Below, piece by piece: positions 25,461-34,507 of a stretch of 61,620 bases of DNA. The notes beneath the pieces were generated by a model. The model saw nothing but the letters and a program-made list of their open reading frames with translations. It searched no databases and was not told the DNA's origin. This DNA is from Micromonospora qiuiae (GTDB lineage: Bacteria; Actinomycetota; Actinomycetes; Mycobacteriales; Micromonosporaceae), in NCBI RefSeq assembly GCF_016863555.1, contig NZ_BOPC01000056.1, positions 1-61,620 on the forward strand, read 5' to 3'. Both the position numbers and the translations under genes were made by a program. Position 1 is the first letter of the stretch. Each line of letters starts with the position of its first letter.

Positions 25461-28144
25461 CCGACACCGACACCAGCGAGAACACGGCCAAGCCGCCCCG
25501 CAAAACCACCGGCGACCACTTGCGGCTGCTCGCGTTCGACATCGAGCCAGGCGCCCGCTGGGACGTGGAGTGCGACGTCGCGGCGATGCCCGCCGCCTGG
25601 CTCACCGAACTCGACAGGCAATGGCGCACGAGGCCGTTCGGCCGCCCCGGGCACTCGCTGCCCACCAGCAGCCTCAAAGAGCTCCTCTGCGGCATCGACC
25701 CGGCGATCATGTACGTCAACTGGGACCTGAGGTCGAACGACTTCATCGTCGCGTTCCCCGGCATCGACACGTACGTGGTCACCGACGCGATCGCCAGCTG
25801 GGCCACCACCGAGATCACCGACCAGGTCGACTGGTACCAAATACTCAAACCGGCCGACCTCGTCTTCGACCGCCGCTGTTTCAATCTCCTCGAATACGCG
25901 GTCCGCGCCAACGGCACCGCCGCAGTGGCCCCGCACGTCTACCAGATGCTGCCCTCGTTCCTCGCCAAAGAGGTCGTCGACAACAAACTCGACCTGCTCG
26001 GCAAGGCCCGGCGCGACTTCATCCTCGGGCCACCGAGAAGCGACGGCCGGCGCAGCGCCGTCCTCTGGCCGCCCCAGCGGACCGACGACGACCGCGCCGG
26101 CCCCGGACTCGTCACCGCCAAGATCGACTTTCACATGGAGACGGCACCCAACTTCGCCGTACCGCGCATCCACGCCGATGTCAGCATCAGCCGCTTCCCC
26201 CTTATGCCGGTGGCCTACGTGCCGTCGCGCGGCAAAGGCCCCACCTCGGCCACCATCTGGCTCCACGGACCTCAAGGCTTCCTCGGCCGCGATGACGAAC
26301 CCCACACCCTGCTGTCCGCGCCGGCACGGCAGATGCGGATCCCCGGCGGCGGCTGGCAGTGGCAGTGGAGCCCCGGCCTCGCCCGCGCCCTCGCGAAGCT
26401 CACCCAACTCTCGTTCCCCGACCCGCACAAGACCCTCGCCGACCCGGCGGCAGCCGCCGACCTGCTCGACGAACGGGCCATCCGCGCCTACTTCCTGTAC
26501 AGCGGAGGCACCAAAAGCCAAGCGGTGGAGGCCGACGCCGCACCCAGCGTGGACGCCGACGGCAACGAAACCAGACGAGCCAAGACGCTCGTCCACGCCG
26601 CCAACACCGGCCTGGTGCCAGGAGACCACGTCGACGTTCATGACAGGCTGCGCGGCCTCTTCACCCGGCGCGGAATCCGGCCACTGCCTGACCTCGAGCG
26701 TGTCGGCTCCCGCGCCACCCGAAAGATCAAAGCCGCGTTCGACCCGAACACCACGTACACCATCGAACTCTGGACGCAGAGCGACATCACCCGCGAGGCC
26801 GTACTTGCGACCCTGGAGCACCACTTCGGCCTCGCACGCGAGTCCGACCCGGCCGACAACAGCGTGGCCCACTTTCACGGCGACCTCAACATCACCGTCC
26901 GCCTGCGCAACGGTGCCGAGGTCGGCGTCGGCGTCCAACCCGACCCGGACAAGAAGAAGACCGACGACGCCATGCTCCAGCTGCACACCAACCGGCTTGC
27001 AAGGGAGGTGCTCGGCGGGAGCACCGACCGCCTGGGGGCCATCGTCGAACTGCAGGACGCTGCCTTCTTCCAACGCGCCCGGCTCATCGACCCGAAACCC
27101 GGCCTGAAGAAGGCCTTCGCCCGCACCAATCGGCGCCTGCAGTGCCTGCGACCAGCCCAGCTGTTCACCGAGCCGAAGACCTGGCCCGAGAACGCCAAAC
27201 GGAAGAAGCCCGAGCCCTACCCCGGCACCCGGTTCGGGGCCGGCACCATCCTGCGCGTGGCGTCCGCCATCAACGACTGCCTGCGCCAGCTCGGCCGTTT
27301 CGGTCCCTACCACATGCCCGTCGGACTGCCCGACATCGAGCAGGTCGGGATCTGGCTACACCACGACGGCCCCACCTGCATCCCGATCGTCATCCGCCAA
27401 CAACCCGACGGCACCGCAACCGCCTACCTCCCCGGCGCAGATGGCAGCCCTTCTCACACCGTCCCTTACGCCGACCTACCCGCCCTTCTCGCCGATGGCA
27501 AAGGACGGATCGGCCCTGGCAGGCAACAGAAGAAGATCCTCGCCGGCTTCCTCGTCAACGTCCTGGGCATCGGCGGCACCGCCGACTCGGCAACCCACGA
27601 CCGCATCATCATGGTCAGAGCCGCCGGATTCCGGAACTGGGGCTGGGACTGGATGCAGGACAAGCACCTGCGCCCCGACCAGCTGATCCTGCCCGGCGTC
27701 GACATCGAAGACGACGCCGACCTCCCCGAGACCAACGGACCGGACAAGACACCAGGCCTGCGCATCGTCCGCGTCCGAGACCGCTCCAGCACCATGGAAG
27801 TCCCCCGCGGTTTCGCCAACGACCTCGACAAGCACCACCCCAGGGTCAGCGGATTGTTCCGCGCTAGCGAACGCGTCTACTACTCCGTCAACCCCAAGTC
27901 CGACCAGATGCAAACTCCACACGGCCGCACGAAGCTCGACCCCGACATCCACACCAACTTCTCCGTGCAGGCGTCGAACCCGGTGCCCCTGGAGATCTGC
28001 GTCGCCCACCAACGGCCCAACGACGATCCGGCAGCCCTCGCCACTCTGGTGTCACTGCTGCGTAGAGCACATGCCCACACCGACCAGGCCACCAAATATC
28101 CGGGCGTTCTGCACCTCTGCTCGCTAGCGGACGAGTACCTGTGA
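25457..28144 (+). CDS. Prokaryotic PIWI-RE protein (MID and RNase H-like modules)
   Basis: 895 residues from GTG 25457, with GAGGAGG upstream and a 4-bp overlap with the helicase gene. The length, the three-gene order and the C-terminal sequence identify a pPIWI-RE family protein: X region, MID-like module, then an RNase H-fold PIWI module. In the last 100 residues SGLFRASERVYYS (from 798), NPVPLEICVAH (841-851, with Glu846) and the terminal CSLADEYL stand out. The family is named for a conserved Arg and Glu in the PIWI module; I take Arg802 or Arg806 and Glu846 as candidates. Family members are thought to bind nucleic-acid guides or R-loops and restrict plasmids or phages; guide type is not visible from sequence. 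Confidence 0.88.
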   Translation: MTDTDTSENTAKPPRKTTGDHLRLLAFDIEPGARWDVECDVAAMPAAWLTELDRQWRTRPFGRPGHSLPTSSLKELLCGIDPAIMYVNWDLRSNDFIVAFPGIDTYVVTDAIASWATTEITDQVDWYQILKPADLVFDRRCFNLLEYAVRANGTAAVAPHVYQMLPSFLAKEVVDNKLDLLGKARRDFILGPPRSDGRRSAVLWPPQRTDDDRAGPGLVTAKIDFHMETAPNFAVPRIHADVSISRFPLMPVAYVPSRGKGPTSATIWLHGPQGFLGRDDEPHTLLSAPARQMRIPGGGWQWQWSPGLARALAKLTQLSFPDPHKTLADPAAAADLLDERAIRAYFLYSGGTKSQAVEADAAPSVDADGNETRRAKTLVHAANTGLVPGDHVDVHDRLRGLFTRRGIRPLPDLERVGSRATRKIKAAFDPNTTYTIELWTQSDITREAVLATLEHHFGLARESDPADNSVAHFHGDLNITVRLRNGAEVGVGVQPDPDKKKTDDAMLQLHTNRLAREVLGGSTDRLGAIVELQDAAFFQRARLIDPKPGLKKAFARTNRRLQCLRPAQLFTEPKTWPENAKRKKPEPYPGTRFGAGTILRVASAINDCLRQLGRFGPYHMPVGLPDIEQVGIWLHHDGPTCIPIVIRQQPDGTATAYLPGADGSPSHTVPYADLPALLADGKGRIGPGRQQKKILAGFLVNVLGIGGTADSATHDRIIMVRAAGFRNWGWDWMQDKHLRPDQLILPGVDIEDDADLPETNGPDKTPGLRIVRVRDRSSTMEVPRGFANDLDKHHPRVSGLFRASERVYYSVNPKSDQMQTPHGRTKLDPDIHTNFSVQASNPVPLEICVAHQRPNDDPAALATLVSLLRRAHAHTDQATKYPGVLHLCSLADEYL

Positions 28145-28387
28145 GGCGCCCAACCGATCGGCGGATTGCTGGAGCTACGGCTCCTCCCTTCGGCACCGGG
28201 GGCGGCTCCCGAGTTAGTGCCACCGCCAAATTCCGGCTGAGGCTGAGCTACTCGGGGAGTCCGGACGGCTGCGTACTGGGCTATGCCTCAAGAGTGACTC
28301 GCGGGGCAGCCTGCGAGCCCGCGGCGACTACGACGAGCGGTCGGCCGACATCCCGGCCTGCTGCGCGAACCCGAGGCAAGAGCATCG
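28145..28387. other. Convergent intergenic region
   Basis: About 240 bp between the pPIWI-RE stop and the convergent nuclease-like gene. No gene and no strong T-tailed terminator are visible. Confidence 0.4.
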
Positions 28388-29800
28388 TCAGCGGCGACGT
28401 TCATCGTAGGCGATGACCAAGTGCGCGGGAGGCATCGCACGCAGGCCCGGTAGAAACCGGTGGAGGGCAGCGCTGGCCTTGCCCGAGGTGCCGATCCAGC
28501 AGTCGCGGACCAGCCGGGAGAACGTCTCAGGGTCGATGCTGCGCTCCGGTGGGAAGCGCAGCATCTTGCCGCCGTCGCGCCCCAGATCCGGATCCGCATC
28601 CGCATACATCAGCTGGACCAGCTCTGCGGGAAGATAATGCCCGTCGATCAGCTGATGATCGGTATGCAGCTTGGTCATCGGATGGGCGAACTTGACGAAC
28701 GCGCTGGTACCGGCCAGCCGAAAGTCAGCGACCTTCGCGGGAGGGACGCCGTCCGGCCGGGTGCAGGCCAGCATCGCCTCGAGTTGGCCGAGCAGGCGAT
28801 CGTTGCCATTGATCCGGTGGATCAGTCCTTTACTGTCACGGTCCAGCACCTTGTACTGCACGATAACGAAGGCGTCCGGCTCGCTGCGCCAGTAGACCAG
28901 GTCCGCGCCGGTCTGCGTTTCAGCCGACTTGAAGTTGATGTTCTTGACCAGCAGCCGGCGCCCCTCGGACTGAAACTCCACCCAGCCGCCCTGCGACCGA
29001 TGCTGCTCCCAGCCCTCGAAGGGAATGATGTCGTCCTGGATCAGGTCGTTCTCGTCCGGCCTCAGCTCCGCGACGAAAGCCGCCACCTCGGCTGACGGCT
29101 CGTCGGATAGCGGGACCGGCTCGAGGTCACGCCAGTCCGGGGAGAACAGGCGAGCCGCGGTCATGTTGGCGTCCCGGGCTTCCTGCAGAGCGGGCCGCCC
29201 TGCGACCGCGGCGCCACCGGCCGGTGCGGGTGGGAGCAGCACGGACCGGACTATCTCGTCGAAGCCGGTGATCCGTTGCCGCAGCTGGCGAAGAGTCGCC
29301 TCGTCAGTGCTGGGCGGGATGGGCCTCGCCGACGCGTGCAGATTCCGCCGCCACCAGTGGGCCTCGTTGACCGGCAGCCCGCTGATGATGGCGTCCACCG
29401 GGATTGGTGTGGCCAGCACAGTCCAATTCCGGATCTCTAAATTGCGTACGCCGGTCGTCCCGCTGCCGAGCCTGCCGAGCGCGTGCGCCCGGGCCAGCGC
29501 CACCACCGCCCATCCGGAACCCGGCGAGCCGGGCAGGTCGACGTTGCCGATCAGCAGGGCCAGCTCGATCTTTTGGTGCTTCCAGTACTCGGCGGCGACC
29601 TCGCGGTCTAGGGAGTCAATGCGCCGGCGAGGCTCAGCCGCTTTCCGAACCGGTGCACGGCGAGCGCGCCGCGTTCCTTCTCGTGCCGACTCGAACGACT
29701 TGACCGCCGCCATCGGCATCGGCTGAAAAGTGGCATCGGACAGGACACCGTGGCGGACGAGCTCGACTTGCTCGGCCGTCAGCTGGATCAACGTCGACAA
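28388..29800 (-). CDS. Predicted PD-(D/E)xK nuclease
   Basis: A 470-residue protein. Residues 286-320 form a clear restriction-nuclease core: Glu294 (SAETQTGADL), Asp300 and Gln315-Tyr-Lys317 (FVIVQYKVLD), the E...TGaD...Q-x-K variant seen in many restriction-like nucleases. The N-terminal half is helical and Arg-rich (residues 40-60) and might bind DNA. The start is uncertain: TTG 29800 gives the longest frame, and no good ribosome site is visible, so the protein may begin later. The gene converges on the pPIWI-RE operon and has no operon partner. It could be an accessory nuclease of the island or an independent defence gene. Confidence 0.7.
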   Translation of the reverse strand: MSTLIQLTAEQVELVRHGVLSDATFQPMPMAAVKSFESAREGTRRARRAPVRKAAEPRRRIDSLDREVAAEYWKHQKIELALLIGNVDLPGSPGSGWAVVALARAHALGRLGSGTTGVRNLEIRNWTVLATPIPVDAIISGLPVNEAHWWRRNLHASARPIPPSTDEATLRQLRQRITGFDEIVRSVLLPPAPAGGAAVAGRPALQEARDANMTAARLFSPDWRDLEPVPLSDEPSAEVAAFVAELRPDENDLIQDDIIPFEGWEQHRSQGGWVEFQSEGRRLLVKNINFKSAETQTGADLVYWRSEPDAFVIVQYKVLDRDSKGLIHRINGNDRLLGQLEAMLACTRPDGVPPAKVADFRLAGTSAFVKFAHPMTKLHTDHQLIDGHYLPAELVQLMYADADPDLGRDGGKMLRFPPERSIDPETFSRLVRDCWIGTSGKASAALHRFLPGLRAMPPAHLVIAYDERRR

Positions 29801-30612
29801 CGGGTCAACCGCCCTTCGCGAGGGTACGTCGCCTTGGTAGGTACCATACGGCTGCGATGATGCGGATCATGTTCACCTTCCGGCTGCTGCGGTAGACGCG
29901 TCACTCGGCGCGGTATGCGCAGGTTCCGTCGAGATTGAACCGTTGAGCGAACTCGACGTCGTGGTGACCGCAGCCGCCGGCACCGCCCGAAGCCGAGAGG
30001 CTGAGCTGGGAGGGCGGTGGCGCTGCGCGGATCCCCGAGGGTTCACGGTGACCGATGTGGTCGTCAACGTGGTGGACTTCAGTGTCGGGATGTCTACGAG
30101 GCCATGGCACACGCGGTGCGGCCCTCGGCTAGTGCTTCGGGTTCTGGCCGAGTTGCGGTTCAAGGGCATCACCGTTGGTCGAATGCTGATCTTTCGACCC
30201 AGCCGATGCTCAAGTACCTGAAACGCGGACGCGTCGGCGTTGAAGGCGCCAAATCGCCTCTATTGCCGCCACCCGGTGACCCGCTACCGGCAACACACGA
30301 TCCCCAACCCCTTGCCCACACCCGACAACGCCTGAAGACGAGAGTCCATTGCGCGGAGACGCGCTCCGCGGTTTCGGCGAGCGGCCTGGAGAAACGCACC
30401 AGCGGCACGAGCCGTCTGACCGGATTCGACACGGGCTCACCGTCGGAACACCATGGTCGTCGTTACCCGCCCAGCCCCAGGTCGAAAGCATTTGATCTGG
30501 GAGATCCTCGCCCTCAAGTACCCCGTCGGCCGCGACCGATCACCGATCGGACGCTGCGGCGCCTGCTCGAGAGCCTGGTCTGGGAAGACCATGCGGGCGC
30601 TGTGGGTGGAGC
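29801..30612. other. Long non-coding gap between two defence blocks
   Basis: About 810 bp. Frames exist on both strands (for example plus-strand codons around 29943-30221 and minus-strand codons around 29901-30110), but none shows a start site or a sequence I recognise, and their composition is not consistent with coding. It may contain decayed gene pieces. It is the left border of the 17-gene operon and so a candidate place for an integration scar; I found no matching repeat at the right border. Confidence 0.5.
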
Positions 30613-32193
30613 TTAGGCTGTCGGGCTCGTGAGCTCGCGGACGCGGTCGCTGTAGAAGCCCTGCTTGTCCGCGTCCATGACTCGCTCGCAGTACTCCCGG
30701 GCGCGTCGCCGATCACCGACCATGAAGTAGTACTTCCCGAGCTCGAAGAGGCTGAACAGGTCGAAGGCGTCGAGCGCCAGGGCCTGGTTGTAGAAGCTGA
30801 GGGCGAGGCGATCGTTCCCGTTGAGGGCGTGCGCCCACCCGAGCTTGGAGTAGACGACGACGGCATCCGGCCGCTCCGCTCGAACGGTCTCGAGCAACTG
30901 GATCGCGCGCCCGTAATCGCCATCAAGTCCCGCCGCGACGGCAAGCCGGAACCGCGAGTACGGCCGGTCGACGGCGTGCACGAGGCGCTCGTGGATCGCC
31001 ACCGCGTCGCCGTACCGCTGGAGGTTGGTGTACAGCTGACCGAGTCGCTCGAGCACCTCGCGTCGCTGATGACCCTCGACCGGGTAGCCACGATCGAAGG
31101 CGGCGAGCAGCTGCTCGTACGCTTCGGCCGCTTTGCGGTGGTACCCCAGGCGCATACAGATGCCGCCGAGCATCCGCAGGTACTGAGGATGGCCGTCGCT
31201 CCGATCGACAGCGGCCTCCGCCGCCTCCAGGGCACCTTGAGCGTCGTCCTCGGCGAGCCGCTGCTTGGCCAGTTCGAGGTAGTAGAGCGGACTCGACGAG
31301 GGCGGCCGGAAGCCGAGCTGGCTGGGCTCCGAGCGAGCCGGCATGGCTGCTGTCGCGGCCTCGGCGCGCAACCGGTCAAGGCATGCCTGCACGGCGGCGC
31401 GCATCGACCCGCAGTTCGGAAAACGGTTCTCGGGCCGCCGCGCCATCGCGCGAAGGATCACGTCCTCGAGATCGGCACGCACATCGCGGTTGACCTCGCG
31501 AGGCTTGGCGATCTGCACGCCGGTCAGCAGCTGATGCGGGCTCGAGTAGGGCAACCGTCCCGTGGCCATCTCGTAAAGGAGAACGCCGATCGAGTAGATG
31601 TCGCTGACGTCCCGGGCACGCTTCCCCTCGAGCGCCACCTCCGGGGCCATGTACGCCTCCGTGCCTTGGCGCTTGGTCCAGACCCACACATCCTCGAGCC
31701 GGCGGCTCGACCCGAAGTCGGTGATCTTCGCTGCGCCAGACGCCTTGTCGACGAGGATGTTCTGCGGCTTCAGGTCGTTGTGCGAGATGTTCGCGGCGTG
31801 GACGGCAGCAAGGCCGTGGAGGATCTGCAGCGTCCACTCCAGGATCTGTTCGAAGGTGAGCGGCGCTCGCGTACTGACGCTGTCGAGGACCTTCGCCAGG
31901 TCGTAGCCATCGACGAACTCCATCTCGATTACGAAGAGCTCGCTGATGTTGTGGAAGCCGTGGACTCGAACGATGTTCGGATGATGGATGTCCCTGATTA
32001 TGTCGGGCTCCTTGCGAAGCACCTCCTCGCCCTTCTCCTGGTCTTTCGGAATCTTGATCGCGACCGTGGCACCATCCTTCAGCCTCCGCGCCTGCCACAC
32101 CTCGCCGAAGCTCCCCTTCCCGAGCTCGGCTAGCAAGCGAAACCGATCGCCCAGCTCCTCGCCGGGTTTGCCGCGAAACACGATCAGCGCCAT
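30613..32193 (-). CDS. Ser/Thr protein kinase with C-terminal TPR repeats (last operon gene)
   Basis: A 526-residue protein. The kinase domain has the Gly loop GKGSFGEV (25-32), Lys47 (AIK), a catalytic loop SHNDLKPQN (Asp140), ATP-metal motif DFG (159-161) and APE (183-185). The catalytic loop reads HND instead of HRD, so it lacks the Arg used for activation-loop control and may be constitutively active. From about residue 300, helical repeats of TPR type run to the end (for example YSKLGWAHALNGNDRLALSFY). No transmembrane segment separates the two, unlike typical PknB proteins, so it is cytoplasmic. The start overlaps the previous gene by about 10 bp. It probably phosphorylates another operon product. 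Confidence 0.88.
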   Translation of the reverse strand: MALIVFRGKPGEELGDRFRLLAELGKGSFGEVWQARRLKDGATVAIKIPKDQEKGEEVLRKEPDIIRDIHHPNIVRVHGFHNISELFVIEMEFVDGYDLAKVLDSVSTRAPLTFEQILEWTLQILHGLAAVHAANISHNDLKPQNILVDKASGAAKITDFGSSRRLEDVWVWTKRQGTEAYMAPEVALEGKRARDVSDIYSIGVLLYEMATGRLPYSSPHQLLTGVQIAKPREVNRDVRADLEDVILRAMARRPENRFPNCGSMRAAVQACLDRLRAEAATAAMPARSEPSQLGFRPPSSSPLYYLELAKQRLAEDDAQGALEAAEAAVDRSDGHPQYLRMLGGICMRLGYHRKAAEAYEQLLAAFDRGYPVEGHQRREVLERLGQLYTNLQRYGDAVAIHERLVHAVDRPYSRFRLAVAAGLDGDYGRAIQLLETVRAERPDAVVVYSKLGWAHALNGNDRLALSFYNQALALDAFDLFSLFELGKYYFMVGDRRRAREYCERVMDADKQGFYSDRVRELTSPTA

Positions 32194-32810
32194 GCCTGCG
32201 CCCTCCCCAGGGCGAGCCGCTCATTGCGCTCGTCGCGCAAGAACTCGCCGAACACGAGACGTTCGGAATCGGGAGCGGGGCGCATCACGCACTTGATGAT
32301 CATCAACGGTGTCCGTGCCGGGTCCACGTCACTGCCACGACGCCTGAACCCTTCGCGGTAAGTTGCGATGGTGGCGTCCATGCTGCGTGGAGCCGAGCCG
32401 CTGCGCACCCAGTAGATCAGGACACACAGCTTCAAGCCCGGGGAAGCGGTCGACGCGACCGCGAGGTTCTCGACCTTGCCCCGCAGCTTCCCCTCGTCAC
32501 CGCGCTCGAACCTCTCGAATTCGAACGCGAGCGAGGCTTCGCCCGAGTGCTTGTCGAACCACACGGAGTCAGCGCGCACGTCCCCAAGACCGTTGTCGCG
32601 GGCCCACCAGATCGGGCACTCCGCCACGGCAGAATAGCCCTGCGACTGCCCTGCGGTGGCCAGGACCGTGAGGAAGTGCGAGTGCACCGTGAGCCCGATG
32701 TCCGGGATCCCCGACGACAGCAGCATCGGGAAGTGCTCGACCATCAGTTCGCGGTTGGTGAGCCCGTCAAACACCAGGTCCGCCGGTGATGTCGAGCGGT
32801 CACCCATCAT
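32184..32810 (-). CDS. Hypothetical protein, possible PD-(D/E)xK-like fold
   Basis: 208 residues. Two adjacent ATGs (32810 and 32807) overlap the HerA stop; GGGAGG lies directly before them. I do not recognise the family. A strand-rich centre (VRADSVWFD, then SLAFEFERFERG) has an Asp followed about 15 residues later by Glu-Phe-Glu, a spacing like that of nuclease cores, but the Lys is absent. The C-terminal half includes KLCVLIYWVRSG and MIIKCVMRP, likely core strands. Because it directly follows HerA and precedes the kinase in the operon, it may be a substrate adaptor or an accessory nuclease. No membrane segment is visible. Confidence 0.55.
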   Translation of the reverse strand: MMGDRSTSPADLVFDGLTNRELMVEHFPMLLSSGIPDIGLTVHSHFLTVLATAGQSQGYSAVAECPIWWARDNGLGDVRADSVWFDKHSGEASLAFEFERFERGDEGKLRGKVENLAVASTASPGLKLCVLIYWVRSGSAPRSMDATIATYREGFRRRGSDVDPARTPLMIIKCVMRPAPDSERLVFGEFLRDERNERLALGRAQAWR

Positions 32811-34507
32811 CCTCCCGACCTCCCCCAGCGCTCGCACACGCGCGGTGACTCACCGCCGTGGATGAGCGCCTTGGTGCCGACCTTGACGACGAGCGGCGCG
32901 ATGATCGCCCGTCCGCAGATCAGCGCCTCACCGGTCGACAGCGTCGGGAGCTCCGCCAGGTCCGCTGCAGAGAAGTAGTCGGAGGTCTTCTGGATGAACC
33001 GCTGGTCGTCCGGGTTCTTGATGCGCATCGCGACGATAGTGTTGCACTGACTCGTCACGTCGGAGTCGAGCTTGCTCGGGCGCTGGCTGACGATGGCGAA
33101 GCCCACGCCGAACTTCCGGCCCTCGGCCGCGATGCGCTTGATGATGTTCTTCGAGATCGCAGCCTCGCCGGCGGGCGCGAAGTTGTGCCCCTCCTCGTAG
33201 ACAATGAACACCGGCCGGGTCGGGCGCTGCTTGTCGGCCGCCGCCTTCATCAGCTCGCTCGAGATGAGCGCGACGATGACCTGCCGCGCCGTGTTCGAGA
33301 GCCCTTGGAGGTCGATGATGCAGACCCGTCCGGCCTCGGCATTGTCGTCGCCGACCATCTCGTAGACGTCGAACGGCTCACCGGCCGCGCGTGAATAGAA
33401 GCTCTGGGCCTCGTTGATCATGCGCCGAAGGCGGATGGCGGCGATGTTGGCGCTCCCTCCGCGGAGCGCGTTGGCCTCGCCCTGGCTGCCGGACTCCGTC
33501 ACCCACTCCTTCAGACGGTCGAGATCATCGAGGACCGCGAAGAGCTCCTGGATGTCGCGAGGCTCGTCGATGTTCTCCTTCCAGTAGCGGAGCGCGACGT
33601 CGAGCACGCGCTGCTGCGGCTCCGTCAGACCAGGGAGCACACCGGAGAACTCGTCCACGTCGAAGTGGTCAAGCTGAAGAGCGAGGCGCATGTTCTTCCC
33701 CGCGTACTTCTCGTCGAAGCTCCGCAGCTGCGGCGTGTAGACCTTGATGCCACCCCCGCGGTCCTGCAGCTGCTGGAGGGCATCTTGGATCTCCGCGAGC
33801 TTCTGCCGGTCCCGAGGATCCTCGACCTTATCGAGGCGGTCGTTGAAGTTGAGCTTGCCGGCTCGGAAGGCCTTGCCGTACTCCCCGTGCGGGTCGAAGA
33901 CCACGACCGACGCGTTGAGCTGCGAGACCAGCCGCTCGATGACGCGCCCGACGGTGTAGCTCTTCCCCGAGCCGGTCATCGCAAGCACGGCGAGGTGCTC
34001 GGTCACCAAGGTATTCGCGTCGAGGAAGACCGGGACGATGTTCTCGCCCTTCTCGTAGCCGACGAGGTTGCCGAGATGAATGCTGGTGTCCTCCGAGAAC
34101 TCGTAGAAGCTCGTGAGGAACGCGTAGTCGACTCCGTAGACCTTCGTCCCCGGCGTAAGGGGACGTCGCGGTATCCGGATCTCACCGGTGAACGGATCCT
34201 TGTAGCCGACCAGCTCGAGCGTCGCGTACACGGTCTCGCCCGAGAGCCGCGACTGCGGCAGCAGCTCGACTTCACTGATCCCCTCGCCGAGCGCTGGGCT
34301 GAACAGGATGTTCGACCGCGAGAGCCCCACGATGCGGCCCAGCACGTCGAGCTGCGATTCCGACTCGCGCTCCTGGTGCGCGACCCGCACGAACTCCCCA
34401 CGCCGCGCCGAGAAGCTCGTACGCAGTGCGATCGTCAGCTTGTTGGGCTCCCCGGTGTTGCCGACCAGCTTGCCAATGTAGTTGTCGTCGTCTCGGAACA
34501 TGCTCAC
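32807..34507 (-). CDS. HerA-like FtsK-superfamily ATPase
   Basis: A 566-residue protein. An N-terminal HAS-barrel-like beta domain (residues 1-150) is followed by Walker A MTGSGKSYT (177-185), FDPHGEY (204-210) and Walker B FIVYEEGHNF (443-452), with the late motif FAIVSQRPSKLD. This is the standard layout of HerA hexameric DNA translocases, which work with NurA nucleases in archaeal end resection and, in bacteria, in defence systems. The start overlaps the stop of the NurA-like gene (34504-34507), a typical NurA-HerA pairing. In this operon it is the best candidate for a DNA motor. Confidence 0.92.
   Translation of the reverse strand: MSMFRDDDNYIGKLVGNTGEPNKLTIALRTSFSARRGEFVRVAHQERESESQLDVLGRIVGLSRSNILFSPALGEGISEVELLPQSRLSGETVYATLELVGYKDPFTGEIRIPRRPLTPGTKVYGVDYAFLTSFYEFSEDTSIHLGNLVGYEKGENIVPVFLDANTLVTEHLAVLAMTGSGKSYTVGRVIERLVSQLNASVVVFDPHGEYGKAFRAGKLNFNDRLDKVEDPRDRQKLAEIQDALQQLQDRGGGIKVYTPQLRSFDEKYAGKNMRLALQLDHFDVDEFSGVLPGLTEPQQRVLDVALRYWKENIDEPRDIQELFAVLDDLDRLKEWVTESGSQGEANALRGGSANIAAIRLRRMINEAQSFYSRAAGEPFDVYEMVGDDNAEAGRVCIIDLQGLSNTARQVIVALISSELMKAAADKQRPTRPVFIVYEEGHNFAPAGEAAISKNIIKRIAAEGRKFGVGFAIVSQRPSKLDSDVTSQCNTIVAMRIKNPDDQRFIQKTSDYFSAADLAELPTLSTGEALICGRAIIAPLVVKVGTKALIHGGESPRVCERWGRSGG

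Noticed and set aside
24923..27313. 796-codon minus-strand frame opposite the PIWI-RE gene
   Set aside because: Gly/Val-rich antisense shadow typical of high-GC genes, with no recognisable domain.
30017..30616. 199-codon plus-strand frame in the gap left of the operon
   Set aside because: No start site, no family resemblance and erratic composition; treated as non-coding.
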